Shown here: positions 1 through 7,652 of the stretch, in pieces
How positions within the stretch are numbered: position 1 is the first letter of the stretch
How the letters are laid out: each line of letters opens with the position of its first letter
Origin: CAYRYU01 sp964428355
Lineage (GTDB): Bacteria > Muiribacteriota > Ozemobacteria > Ozemobacterales > Ozemobacteraceae
DNA length: 30,558 nt
Assembly (NCBI GenBank): GCA_964428355.1
Contig: CAYRYU010000083.1
Coordinates: forward strand, 1-30,558
Direction of reading: 5' to 3'
The notes under the pieces: model-generated
What the model saw: only the letters and a program-made list of their open reading frames with translations
What the model was told of the DNA's origin: nothing
Databases searched by the model: none
Position numbers and translations under genes: made by a program

Positions 1-1
1 T

Positions 2-454
2 TCATTTGGGGAGCTTCCAGTATCTGTTGATTCCCCCGATGAAGTCCAATAGCCCCAGAACCGGGAATGAATCACCTTCCTTGATGTTCTTTCTCATCCA
101 GACGGCTTTGATTTCTTCGTGTCTTTCAGGTTCATAACCCTGGAGGGTTTTTGAGAGTATCTCATCGGTGAACAGGATTTCTTTCTCCCACTCTTCGGGT
201 TCGCCAGCGGCCGACAACCATGAGTAATCGTTGTTGTATTTCAACCGCCGGATCAGTTTGCCTTCAATCCAATGTTCGTAATGAACGAATCCGTCGTTCT
301 CATTTTCCGCTAGATAGATCACGTCATCGTTGTGAAGTGAAAAAAGCTCGAAATCCTGGTCCTCGAATGGAGGGGAATCCTCCAGGATTGCCATGATCCG
401 GTATGCCACGGAAGGGTTCTTTCTCGCAAACAAGCTCGAATAGCGCGAAGACAT
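2..454 (-). CDS. Uncharacterised 150-aa cytosolic protein
   Basis: I do not recognise this family. The protein is complete, with an ATG start at 454 and a TGA stop at 2-4. It is acidic, rich in Glu, Asp, Trp and Tyr, and has no signal peptide or membrane segment, so it is probably cytosolic. The central part (about residues 55-90) contains a Trp-rich stretch with GKLIRRLKY, then a YSWLSAAGEPEEWE block. This has the look of a small conserved domain rather than random sequence. A purine-rich ribosome site (AGGAGGA) lies upstream, with a rather long spacing of about 11 bases. The gene follows the rhomboid gene by 153 bases on the same strand, so it may be the last gene of that operon or separately transcribed. 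No function is assigned. Confidence 0.75.
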   Translation of the reverse strand: MSSRYSSLFARKNPSVAYRIMAILEDSPPFEDQDFELFSLHNDDVIYLAENENDGFVHYEHWIEGKLIRRLKYNNDYSWLSAAGEPEEWEKEILFTDEILSKTLQGYEPERHEEIKAVWMRKNIKEGDSFPVLGLLDFIGGINRYWKLPK

Positions 455-607
455 TTTCTCACGTATCCTCCTGTCAAATTCAGTCTCGGGAAAAATCCGT
501 TTTCCAATCTGTTTTTTGGGGCCTCCCCCTCGAGATAAATCATGAAGCGCTGCGCGGAAAGGGAGGTCTTGCCGATGGAATTTCGGGCAAGCGCCGTGAA
601 TGCATTC

Positions 608-1246
608 TCACATCGGACTTCCCTTTCCGGATGGCGGAGTTTCGCTTTCCAAAAGGCTTCCTGGTCGGTTTTCCAGATAATGGGCACCGATTCCCAGGCC
701 GACGGCAAATCCCACAATATGTCCGGGCTTGAGCCCGTGATAGAAAATGAGATCCAGACCCACGGCGGGGACAAGGGCGAAGAGGACCGCCAGTTTCAGG
801 GATCCCGAAAGATCGACTCGTTTCCAGAGCATCCAGACCCCGAATGCAGCGACGCCCATAACGGCTTGTGAGGCCCCGGTTCCGAGGTTCCAGGGAGGTT
901 TGACGGCCAAAGTGCTGACCAGCGTTCCCACTGAACCGGAAACGAACCAGAGAATGAAGAACCGTACCGCTCCGACGTACCTTTCAAGAATCGACCCGAG
1001 CCAGGCGAAGGAGAGAACGTTGAACAACATGTGCATCTGCTTGACATGAATCAACTGGGAGGCCAAAAGCCGCCAGAATTCGCGATGCCGGATATGCTCG
1101 AAGACGATTCCGCCAAATGGCTCCAATTGCGTCACTTCAACCTTCCCGAAAAGGGAACCGGAGATGGAATGATTCACGTGGAAGGAATACGCCACCGTGG
1201 CAATGGAGAGCAAAATCGTCGTGAATGGTATCTTCCCCGACATCAT
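608..1246 (-). CDS. Rhomboid family intramembrane serine protease
   Basis: This is a 212-residue polytopic membrane protein. Its rhomboid hallmarks are a helix with His72-x3-Asn76 (HMLFN), the nucleophile Ser126 in the GASQ motif, and the partner His176 in a late helix (PGHIVGFAVG). Rhomboids of this type cleave transmembrane substrates within the inner membrane. The six-helix core occupies most of the protein, from about residue 8 to 190, and a short polar C-terminal tail follows. The usual motif is GxSG; here the residue after serine is Gln. The ATG overlaps the stop of the upstream flavoprotein gene as ATGA (1243-1246), so translation is probably coupled. Substrates cannot be predicted from context. 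Confidence 0.9.
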   Translation of the reverse strand: MMSGKIPFTTILLSIATVAYSFHVNHSISGSLFGKVEVTQLEPFGGIVFEHIRHREFWRLLASQLIHVKQMHMLFNVLSFAWLGSILERYVGAVRFFILWFVSGSVGTLVSTLAVKPPWNLGTGASQAVMGVAAFGVWMLWKRVDLSGSLKLAVLFALVPAVGLDLIFYHGLKPGHIVGFAVGLGIGAHYLENRPGSLLESETPPSGKGSPM

Positions 1247-2499
1247 GGTCTTTCAGTGTTACCGGTTTTGCCGGCAAGGAAACCGCTGGAAAATGCCCAT
1301 TGGAGGTTGAAACCACCGCAGGGGCCGTCCAGGTCGACGATCTCGCCGCACAGAAAAAGCCCACGGCAGATCCGGCTCTCGAGTGTCTCTGGGAAAACCT
1401 CCCCAAGCGGAATTCCACCCCGCGTGATCATGGCGGCGGGAAATCCGTCGTGCCCCGTCACGGTGAGAGGCGTCCAGGTCAGCAGCTTGATAAGCCTGTC
1501 CCGGGCGATCGGAGGAATCCGGGAGTGCGGGGATTTGGGATCCACACCCGAAAGACCGCAGAGTTCGGTCGCCAACGGGCCAGGAATAAGGGGTTCGAGT
1601 TGCGCGACGGTCGGGTTTTCCGGGGAGGTCGAGGCTCTTTTTTTCAAGAACACCCTGACCTCCTCCTCGTTCATCCCCTTTGTCAGGTTCACGAGAAGCG
1701 GCACGGATCCGTGCTTTTCGAGAAGCGGGGTGATTTCGCGCGCGATATCCAGCACGACCGGGCCGCGGATTCCCTGGGCGGTGAAAATGAGATCACCAGT
1801 CGCCCGCAGCTTTTTCGCTTCGGGAAGATCGATCCGGACGATCGCTTTTCCGATGGTATCGGCTCGGCAACGCTCGACCCATCGTTCACGCGTCTTCAAG
1901 GGAAGCATTGCGGGGAAAAGCCCAGTAACCTTGTGGCCCACCTCCCGGGCCATGGAGTATCCATCCCCTTCGGCTCCGAGTGAGGGATAACCCAGTCCTC
2001 CGGTTGCCAGGATCACCCCTGCGCGACCGGTGAAGGATCCCGCGGGGGTCTTCACTCCGATCATCCGTTCTCCAATGAGATTCAGACATTCGACACGCTG
2101 GGAGGTCATGACAATTACCCCCAACCTTGCGAGCTCGGCCTCGAGGGCGGCAACGACCGTTCCGGAATCGTGCGTTTCCGGGAAAACCCTGAAACCATCG
2201 GGAGAATGGCATGGCACGCCTATTCCCGCGAAAAAGTCCATCAGCGCTTTATTCCCGAGGGCATCCAGGGCGGAAGACATGAAGCGGCCTCCACGTCCGA
2301 AACGTGCCATGAACTGGTCTTTTTCGAGGGTGTTGGTAAGGTTGCACCGCCCGCCGCCCGAAGCCCGAAGCTTTGATCCAAGGAACGGGAGTTTTTCGAG
2401 CAGCAAAACCCTCCGGCCGCGCTTTCCTGCCGCGATCGCAGCCATCATCCCCGCCGGCCCCGCCCCGACCACGATGATATCGAAGGATTGGTCCATCAT
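1243..2499 (-). CDS. NAD(P)/FAD-dependent oxidoreductase, BaiN/HI0933 (YhiN-like) family
   Basis: This is a flavoprotein of about 418 residues. The N-terminal dinucleotide fold is clear (VGAGPAG at residues 11-17, ending in a LLLEK acidic strand), followed by the family signature GGGRCNLTN near residue 50. The C-terminal FAD-binding signature is CGEIVDLDGPCGGFNLQWA. Family members are soluble flavoproteins of mostly unknown substrate; BaiN of gut clostridia is linked to bile-acid reduction, but that cannot be transferred here. The frame stays open to 2829, but the added 110 residues overlap the permease gene and look like its shadow, so I start at the ATG-ATG pair at 2499, where FAD-fold homology begins. 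The gene lies 29 bases after the permease gene and overlaps the rhomboid gene by 4 bases. Confidence 0.9.
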   Translation of the reverse strand: MMDQSFDIIVVGAGPAGMMAAIAAGKRGRRVLLLEKLPFLGSKLRASGGGRCNLTNTLEKDQFMARFGRGGRFMSSALDALGNKALMDFFAGIGVPCHSPDGFRVFPETHDSGTVVAALEAELARLGVIVMTSQRVECLNLIGERMIGVKTPAGSFTGRAGVILATGGLGYPSLGAEGDGYSMAREVGHKVTGLFPAMLPLKTRERWVERCRADTIGKAIVRIDLPEAKKLRATGDLIFTAQGIRGPVVLDIAREITPLLEKHGSVPLLVNLTKGMNEEEVRVFLKKRASTSPENPTVAQLEPLIPGPLATELCGLSGVDPKSPHSRIPPIARDRLIKLLTWTPLTVTGHDGFPAAMITRGGIPLGEVFPETLESRICRGLFLCGEIVDLDGPCGGFNLQWAFSSGFLAGKTGNTERP

Positions 2500-2528
2500 G
2501 GTTTCGGCTTCACCCAAAAACGCCCTCC

Positions 2529-3359
2529 CTACCGGATCGCACCGGCGGTGATTCCTTTCAGGTAGTGGCGCTGGGCAAGGAGAAACACCAGAACGCTGGG
2601 AAGGACCGTCAGCACGGCTCCCGCCATCAGGAGACCCATTTCCCCGCCTCTCTGCGTATTGAGGCTCGCGAGCGCGACCGGAAGAGGGTATCCGCTCTCG
2701 CGTAGCATTATCACCAGCGGCCCGAGGAACTCGTTCCAGGTGCCGACGAACGTGAAAACAGCCATGGTGGCCAGTATTGGCCTGCACATGGGCATTACGA
2801 TCAGCCTGAACAGCTGGAGCTCGGAACAACCGTCCAATCTTGCCTGTTCCAAGATCTCCTGGGGAAGATCAAGCATGAACTGCCTGATGAGGAAAATCCC
2901 GACGACCGTGGCACTGGCAGGAAGAACAAGCCCTGCGATCGAGTTCAGAAGCCCCAGGTATTTGAGGGTCAAAAACAGCGGGAGAAGCGTCACCTGCAAG
3001 GGCACCATCAGCGTCATCATGAGAAGCGTGAAGAGCTTTTCCCTGCCCGGAAACCTCAGGCAGGCGAAGGCGAATGCAGCAAGGCTGTTGAAAAAGAGAG
3101 AGAGGATCATCACCCCGCCAGCGTAAAGGAGGCTGTTGAGGAAATGCATCGGGAGGTTGACCGAGCTGAGGAGCAGCCTGTAGTTCTCGAGGGTAAGCTT
3201 CGTGGGGATGAAGGGGTGCGCTTTCCTCCCCAACTCAACCGGGTCCTGGAAGCTCGAAGAAACCATCCAGAGGAAGGGGAACAAGGTGACGCAAAGCACG
3301 CAGGTGAGAAAAGCCAGGAAAAACCAACGGTGTGCGCGCTCCCTCGGGGAGTTCTTCAT
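2529..3359 (-). CDS. Carbohydrate ABC transporter permease, MalG type
   Basis: This is a 276-residue inner-membrane permease of the carbohydrate uptake-1 class, with about six hydrophobic helices. The first is near residues 12-33 (FFLAFLTCVLCVTLFPFLW). The cytoplasmic EAA-like coupling loop reads LEQARLDGCSELQLFRLIVMP, the surface that docks on the ATPase. The start is the ATG at 3359, which overlaps the stop of the upstream fusion gene as ATGA (3356-3359). An upstream ATG would add 20 residues that are shadow of that gene. The protein would pair with the MalF-like domain of the upstream fusion to form the heterodimeric channel. The ATP-binding subunit is not in the window and is probably a shared MsmX/MalK-type ATPase encoded elsewhere. 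The sugar is unknown. Confidence 0.92.
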   Translation of the reverse strand: MKNSPRERAHRWFFLAFLTCVLCVTLFPFLWMVSSSFQDPVELGRKAHPFIPTKLTLENYRLLLSSVNLPMHFLNSLLYAGGVMILSLFFNSLAAFAFACLRFPGREKLFTLLMMTLMVPLQVTLLPLFLTLKYLGLLNSIAGLVLPASATVVGIFLIRQFMLDLPQEILEQARLDGCSELQLFRLIVMPMCRPILATMAVFTFVGTWNEFLGPLVIMLRESGYPLPVALASLNTQRGGEMGLLMAGAVLTVLPSVLVFLLAQRHYLKGITAGAIR

Positions 3360-5635
3360 TTGAGGATCTCCATGTTCCTTCGCAAGCGGGAACGAAGGGA
3401 AACCAGGACCAGGGAACACCCGAAAAGGGCGAAAGCGATGGCTGACGCATAGCCCACCCGGAAAAACCGGAACCCGTTGTTGTACAAGTACAAGACGAGG
3501 CTCAGAGTGGCGTCGGTCGGCCCTCCGCCGGTCATTATGTACGGTTCGGTGAACACCTGCAGGAACCCGATCGCGGTAACGATAGCGGAAAAAGTCGTCG
3601 CCCGACGCATCATGGGAAGGGTGATGAACCTGAACATCTGCCAGTCATTGGCACCGTCGATTCGCGCATTTTCATACAGGGTTTCGTCAACGTTCTGCCG
3701 TGAAACGAAAAAAATGACAAGGTTGTACCCGAACCCTTTCCAGACTGCCACCACCACGAGAGCCAGGAGGGCGATCCGGGTATCACTCAACCAGAGAACG
3801 GGCGAGGCTCCCATCCATGTCAGCAGCCGGTTCAGAGGACCGTGCTCGAGGTCGAACATCCAACCCCAGACAATCGCCGCAACGACTATCGTTGCCACCA
3901 CGGGCAGGAAGAAGAGAGTTCGAAGCGCGGTCTGGGCCTTCTCCAGGGTCCGGTTCAGCATCAGGGCCAGACACATCGCGATCCCGATATTGAGCGGAAC
4001 GCCAACGGCCGTGAAAAGAAGGGTGTTCCTCAGTGCTTGCCAGAAACGCGTGTCTTCTCCCAACGCACGGAAGTTGTCGAGGCCCACGAACATTATCCGG
4101 TCCGGGTTCGCCACTCCGTAGATGTTCCAGTTGGTCAGGCTCGAAAGGAATGACCCCAGTATCGGGAGGAACCGGAACACAGTCAGGATCAGAAGGGCGG
4201 GGAAAAGGAAGCCTGCGGGGGTAAGGATCCTCCCCCACCCTCCCGAGGTCCCGATGGCTCGGATGTCTTCCCTGAAAGCCCAGGCCAGGCCAAGGCCCAA
4301 CCCTGCAACGACCATCAGCAGCATTCCTCCGCGGTGCAGGGGCGACTGCCAGACCGCGCCCTTTTCCATGATCGAACGTACCCTTGATTCCATCAGTGGA
4401 ACGGTCGAAGCAAGGGTCTGTTTTCCCCTGAAGAACTCGGAAAGAGAGAAGGTCACGCTGTCGGAGATCTGCTCCCATTCTGGGACGCAAGGGGGTTGTC
4501 TTGCCTCCTCGAGCTGCTCCCGGAAAGCGGTCAGGACCGTGTTGGAAGCGATCAGAGGGGCATCCCAGACCCGGCGGCGCGATGGAAGGCCACGGGCGGT
4601 CTGGAACCAGACGAGCTGGTTTTCCGGACGGAGAAGGAACTCGATGAAACGCCACGCGGCGGGTTTGTCCCGACACGAACGGAACATCACCAGGTTGCTT
4701 CCCCCCAGGAAGGAAACCCCGTTCTTTCCCCTGGGAAGGCGCGCGGTAGACCATTTCCCCTTCAACTCCGGAAGCCGCTGTTCCATATCCCAGATTTCCC
4801 ACGGGCCGCCGATCCAGGAGGTGTATGACCCGGCAGTGAATGCCTCGTAATGGTCGAGGCCCCATTCATCGTTGCCGAATGGCATATAGTCGGCATCGCG
4901 CAGATGCTCCATCCAGCGCAGGGTACCAGCAAGCGCATTGGGAGGACCGATCGTGCCGGGGGCGGAATCTCCGAGGATGTCACCTTCCTGTTGTCTGAGG
5001 ATGCTCAGGAAACTGAACGAATCCTCGATGAAATAGGTGACGGGAAATCCCCCGGGGCACTGCACCTTGCGTCGCTTGCAGAACTGCTCGAACTCGGCCC
5101 AGGTGCGGGGAAAGACGGGAAAACCCGCCGAGGCGACGAGATCCTTCCGGTAGAAAAAAAGGCGGGTGTCGACATACCAGGGAAGCCCGTACCACACGCC
5201 CCCGATCTTGTTCGTTTCGAGGCTGCCCGGGAAGAAATCTTCCTCCAGTATGGTCGAAGAAGCGAGAAAGGGGTCCAGGGGTTGGAGGGCGTCCATGGCC
5301 AGGAGTTCCGCCATCCAGGTGGTACCCATTTGTGAGATGTCGGGGGTCATCTCGCCCACTACGCCCGTGACCAACTTCTCGTGGGCGGCCTCCCAGGGTA
5401 CGATCTGGAGCTTGATCTTGATTTCGGGTTCTTCCTGCTCGAAGAGCCTGATCATTTCCGAAAGAAGCTTCCCCTCCATGCCCATTCCCCAGATCGAGAC
5501 CTCCGAAGTTTTCCCGAAGGCGGCGGTGGAAAACACAAAAGGGAAAAGGAAAAGGAAAACCCATCGTCCTGAACGGGCGATGATGCCCGGGCGGAGAGCG
5601 AAGTTTCGGCTTTTCCGGAAGTTTCCCGGTTGCAT
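3356..5635 (-). CDS. Sugar-binding protein fused to MalF-type ABC permease
   Basis: The protein is 759 residues with two parts that are normally separate. Residues 25-41 form a signal sequence or anchor helix. Residues 44-430 are a family-1-type extracellular solute-binding domain (start EVSIWGMGMEGKLL; central YGLPWYVDTRLFFYRKD; late PAAWRFIEFLL). A hydrophobic helix at about 437-453 then leads to a MalF-like permease (about 470-755) with the EAA loop at 654-674 (ARIDGANDWQMFRFITLP). Predicted topology is consistent: the binding domain is periplasmic, and the helix at 437-453 returns the chain to the cytoplasm before the first permease helix. The frame is open throughout, so this is a real fusion and not an artefact of two adjacent genes. 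It is the first gene of the cluster. The ATPase is missing from the window and the substrate is not predictable. Confidence 0.92.
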   Translation of the reverse strand: MQPGNFRKSRNFALRPGIIARSGRWVFLFLFPFVFSTAAFGKTSEVSIWGMGMEGKLLSEMIRLFEQEEPEIKIKLQIVPWEAAHEKLVTGVVGEMTPDISQMGTTWMAELLAMDALQPLDPFLASSTILEEDFFPGSLETNKIGGVWYGLPWYVDTRLFFYRKDLVASAGFPVFPRTWAEFEQFCKRRKVQCPGGFPVTYFIEDSFSFLSILRQQEGDILGDSAPGTIGPPNALAGTLRWMEHLRDADYMPFGNDEWGLDHYEAFTAGSYTSWIGGPWEIWDMEQRLPELKGKWSTARLPRGKNGVSFLGGSNLVMFRSCRDKPAAWRFIEFLLRPENQLVWFQTARGLPSRRRVWDAPLIASNTVLTAFREQLEEARQPPCVPEWEQISDSVTFSLSEFFRGKQTLASTVPLMESRVRSIMEKGAVWQSPLHRGGMLLMVVAGLGLGLAWAFREDIRAIGTSGGWGRILTPAGFLFPALLILTVFRFLPILGSFLSSLTNWNIYGVANPDRIMFVGLDNFRALGEDTRFWQALRNTLLFTAVGVPLNIGIAMCLALMLNRTLEKAQTALRTLFFLPVVATIVVAAIVWGWMFDLEHGPLNRLLTWMGASPVLWLSDTRIALLALVVVAVWKGFGYNLVIFFVSRQNVDETLYENARIDGANDWQMFRFITLPMMRRATTFSAIVTAIGFLQVFTEPYIMTGGGPTDATLSLVLYLYNNGFRFFRVGYASAIAFALFGCSLVLVSLRSRLRRNMEILK

Positions 5636-5728
5636 GGTTATTATCTGGAAAGGATATCATGTTCCCCTCAATTATTGAAACAACCCCCGTTCCGGTCGGA
5701 CGCACGCGGGATTCACCCAAAGGCCCGC

Positions 5729-5806
5729 AAGGACACGAAGTTCACAAAGAAGACCGGGGTTCTTTTCCCCCTCTTCGTGATCTCGGTGTTCTTCGTGACT
5801 TTGTGT
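5729..5806. repeat. Imperfect palindromic intergenic element 1
   Basis: CACGAAG (5734-5740) and CACAAAG (5743-5749) in the left arm are complementary to CTTCGTG and CTTTGTG in the right arm (5773-5806). The element resembles the dispersed CAAAG-rich intergenic palindromes seen in many bacterial genomes. Whether this is a member of a repeated family needs the rest of the genome. Confidence 0.5.
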
Positions 5807-5875
5807 TGAGCCCCCGTCCTCCAGGGGAAAGCTCACCACCAGAGGCAAAGGCCACAAAGCCAAAAAGTGAAAGGA

Positions 5876-5900
5876 GGGTGCCTTGGTTTCCCAGGCACCC
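5876..5900. repeat. Perfect 8-bp stem-loop inside intergenic element 2
   Basis: GGGTGCCT (5876-5883) and AGGCACCC (5893-5900) are exact reverse complements around a 9-base loop. The hairpin is nested in a larger, looser palindrome of CAAAG-like and CTTGGTG-like words (about 5840-5935). No U-tract follows on either strand, so it is not a standard terminator. Confidence 0.6.
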
Positions 5901-6004
5901 TTGGTGGTCTTGGTGCTCTTTGTCCCTTGGTTTGATCTCCGTGGGAAGATTTAGGGTTTTGACCTCATTTCAAAACTCATGTTTGCCAAAGGACTGGTCT
6001 TGAA

Positions 6005-6583
6005 TCAGAAGTGGTCAAAGGCGACGGTGGTGGCAGGGCCGGTGAACTCGAAACGGTAGTTGTCGTTTTCGTGGTTCCCGTCGCCGTCCCAGCGCCCGTT
6101 GGCGAAGAATTTGAGGGCGACCTTCACATTGCCAAGCTGGGGGAAGTAGGGGGCGTTTCGAAAGAGAAGGTAATCGACCATTTCGTCTTTTCCAAGTTCC
6201 CTGAGACGGTTCACGCCGTCCTCCAACACGGAGGGGTGAAAACTGAGTATCTTCACCTGTTGCGAACGGTCGGGAAGCTCCGACAAGGTCACGAATTCCC
6301 TCTGGATTCCGTTCACTTCCAACCAGCAGTTTACAGGTCCTTCCTGGGTCAGGTATCCGAAGTAATGGATGGTGAGAGCGAACTCCCCGGGCCGATTGAG
6401 GAACTCCAGGGTGACGGTCACCTCGCCGTCCTTGTCGGAGATGGTTTTTTTTTGCGATTCGAGAGCCACGTCAGGGCGGTCCTTTTCCGAAGCGGGGACC
6501 CCGCCGAAAACCGATCCCGCAATTGCCAATGCCGAGACCAATATCGAAAGGAGAACTTTTTCCATTTGATTCAAGCGGTTCAT
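6005..6583 (-). CDS. Small secreted protein of unknown function
   Basis: This 192-residue protein has an N-terminal signal peptide: a hydrophobic stretch at about residues 10-27 (VLLSILVSALAIAGSVFGG) after a short basic start. The mature part is rich in predicted beta strands (VTVTLEFLNRPGEFALTIHYFG; VKVALKFFANGRWDGDGN) and acidic turns, which suggests a periplasmic beta-sandwich. I do not recognise the family. The ATG at 6583 has an excellent ribosome site (AGGAGG, 7 bases away). The in-frame ATG seven codons later is less likely. The gene lies 222 bases after the second pseudopilin gene on the same strand, so it may be a separate unit, although a role connected to the filament system is possible. 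Confidence 0.8.
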   Translation of the reverse strand: MNRLNQMEKVLLSILVSALAIAGSVFGGVPASEKDRPDVALESQKKTISDKDGEVTVTLEFLNRPGEFALTIHYFGYLTQEGPVNCWLEVNGIQREFVTLSELPDRSQQVKILSFHPSVLEDGVNRLRELGKDEMVDYLLFRNAPYFPQLGNVKVALKFFANGRWDGDGNHENDNYRFEFTGPATTVAFDHF

Positions 6584-6805
6584 TTTTGTACCTCCTGGGT
6601 TCCAGATCGTTTACTTTGAACCCACGGGGCAGCATAACGCATTTTCTTTGCCAGGTCGGCGGAAAATGACCTGAAAGCAGCTCCGGATGGCATGTTTCGG
6701 GCCTCAAACGACTCCTCCCTGTGCGCTTTGTGAAAAATTGCGCGTATGAAAACTGTACGGAATGCTCACTTTTTGAGCAGAACCGACCTTTTTCTGTTTC
6801 CGGGT

Positions 6806-7267
6806 TCACCAGGAAGAATATGGGGTTCCGTCCACGGTGCTCTCGGAGGAAGTGGAAAAGACGTCGAAAACGTTGAGTGAGTCGGTATTTGAGGCACCAA
6901 TGGGGTCATTGGTCGAGACGGTTCGCCAGTCAGGCTTTCCGGTCATGGGATCGCGGGGGATCCGGCGCAGTATTCTTTCCTGAACCAACTGGTCGAGGTC
7001 GCGGGGGTAAAGCATTTCCTCGGAGAGCCCTGGGTTTTTCTGGGACATCCTCTCATGGTACCGGTCGATTCCCTCCCTGATGTTCCTGAGCTCCTCTTTC
7101 AGGAGTTCCTCTTTTTTTTGGCGGATTACATGCCGGGAAAGGGGAAGTGCCGTTGCTGAAAGAATTCCGATGATGACGGTGCACACGATCAACTCGATGA
7201 GGGTCATCCCCAGTGTGGAAGGTTCGGCTCCCTCTCTGGAATCGGGGTGGAATTCAATACTCGGCAT
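6806..7267 (-). CDS. Type IV prepilin-like (pseudopilin) protein 2
   Basis: This is a 153-residue protein with a class III (prepilin) signal: cleavage would fall after Gly20 in STLG/MTLIEL, leaving methionine at +1 and the essential glutamate at +5. A hydrophobic helix follows (IVCTVIIGILSATALPL), then a coiled, Lys/Glu-rich segment and a GspG-like C-terminal part with a RIPRDPMTGKPDW block, the usual layout of major pseudopilins. It ends in YSSW. The open frame continues upstream to 7516, but that part overlaps pseudopilin 1 and has shadow composition. The ATG at 7267 has a modest AAAGG ribosome site and overlaps the preceding gene by 14 bases, as expected for an operon. Confidence 0.88.
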   Translation of the reverse strand: MPSIEFHPDSREGAEPSTLGMTLIELIVCTVIIGILSATALPLSRHVIRQKKEELLKEELRNIREGIDRYHERMSQKNPGLSEEMLYPRDLDQLVQERILRRIPRDPMTGKPDWRTVSTNDPIGASNTDSLNVFDVFSTSSESTVDGTPYSSW

Positions 7268-7652
7268 AAGGTCTGCCTTTGCTGTCGGGGGTGGAGTCGG
7301 GCACGCTGTCGGAGGTGTTGAAAAGAGAAATCCGGCCGGTCTCGGGCTCGTAGTGGTATTTCCCCTTGGATCGGGCGCCGCTCCAGGAGTCGGTCTTCCG
7401 GGAGATGAATTCTGGGACGAGGTCTTCCAGTGTTTCGGGAAAACGGCCGCCGTGAGCGAGGGAAAACTGGTGCACCGCATTCCTGAGGTGCCCGATCTCG
7501 ACCATGATCGCGGCATCCCGCGAGCGTTCGAGAACCAAGGTATTCCGACGGCCCATGAAGGAAAAGAAAACCCCGATGATCGAAATGACGACCATCAGTT
7601 CGATCAGGGTGAAAGCCGTCTTGCGATTCTTACTTGTTCGCTGGGCTTGCAT
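7254..7652 (-). CDS. Type IV prepilin-like (pseudopilin) protein 1
   Basis: The protein has about 132 residues from the ATG at 7652. The prepilin motif is KTA/FTLIELMVV, with glutamate at +5 (residue 18) and cleavage after Ala13. Alanine instead of the usual glycine at -1 is an atypical but tolerated site. A hydrophobic helix follows, then a globular part with the GspG-like pattern GGRFPETLEDLVPEF and a YHYEPETGRI strand. The start at 7652 has a GGGACGG purine patch; an upstream ATG at 7688 would add 12 residues and lengthen the overlap with the preceding gene from 23 to 59 bases. It is probably a minor or major pseudopilin processed by a prepilin peptidase encoded elsewhere. Confidence 0.87.
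   Translation of the reverse strand: MQAQRTSKNRKTAFTLIELMVVISIIGVFFSFMGRRNTLVLERSRDAAIMVEIGHLRNAVHQFSLAHGGRFPETLEDLVPEFISRKTDSWSGARSKGKYHYEPETGRISLFNTSDSVPDSTPDSKGRPYAEY

Larger units (their letters stand above)
5636..6004. other. Gene-free stretch with CAAAG/CTTTG inverted repeats
   Basis: No convincing coding region is present in these 369 bases. The right part (5720-5935) is made of two imperfect palindromic units rich in CACAAAG, CACGAAG and their complements. The left end carries the leader of the sugar-importer cluster, but I find no clear promoter there. The stretch separates two minus-strand units and probably holds the end of the small secreted-protein transcript. Confidence 0.6.

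Noticed and set aside
3783..4865. Long minus-strand open frame (360 codons) inside the sugar-binding/permease gene
   Set aside because: Arg/Pro/Gly-rich shadow in another frame of the real fusion gene; no start signal or domain.
2529..5635. A complete ABC importer operon
   Set aside because: No ATP-binding subunit with Walker motifs is present in the window, so the transporter is incomplete here.
6764..6778. Small hairpin GCTCA-CTTTT-TGAGC after the second pseudopilin gene
   Set aside because: Stem of only 5 bp without a clear T-run in the transcribed direction; too weak to call a terminator.
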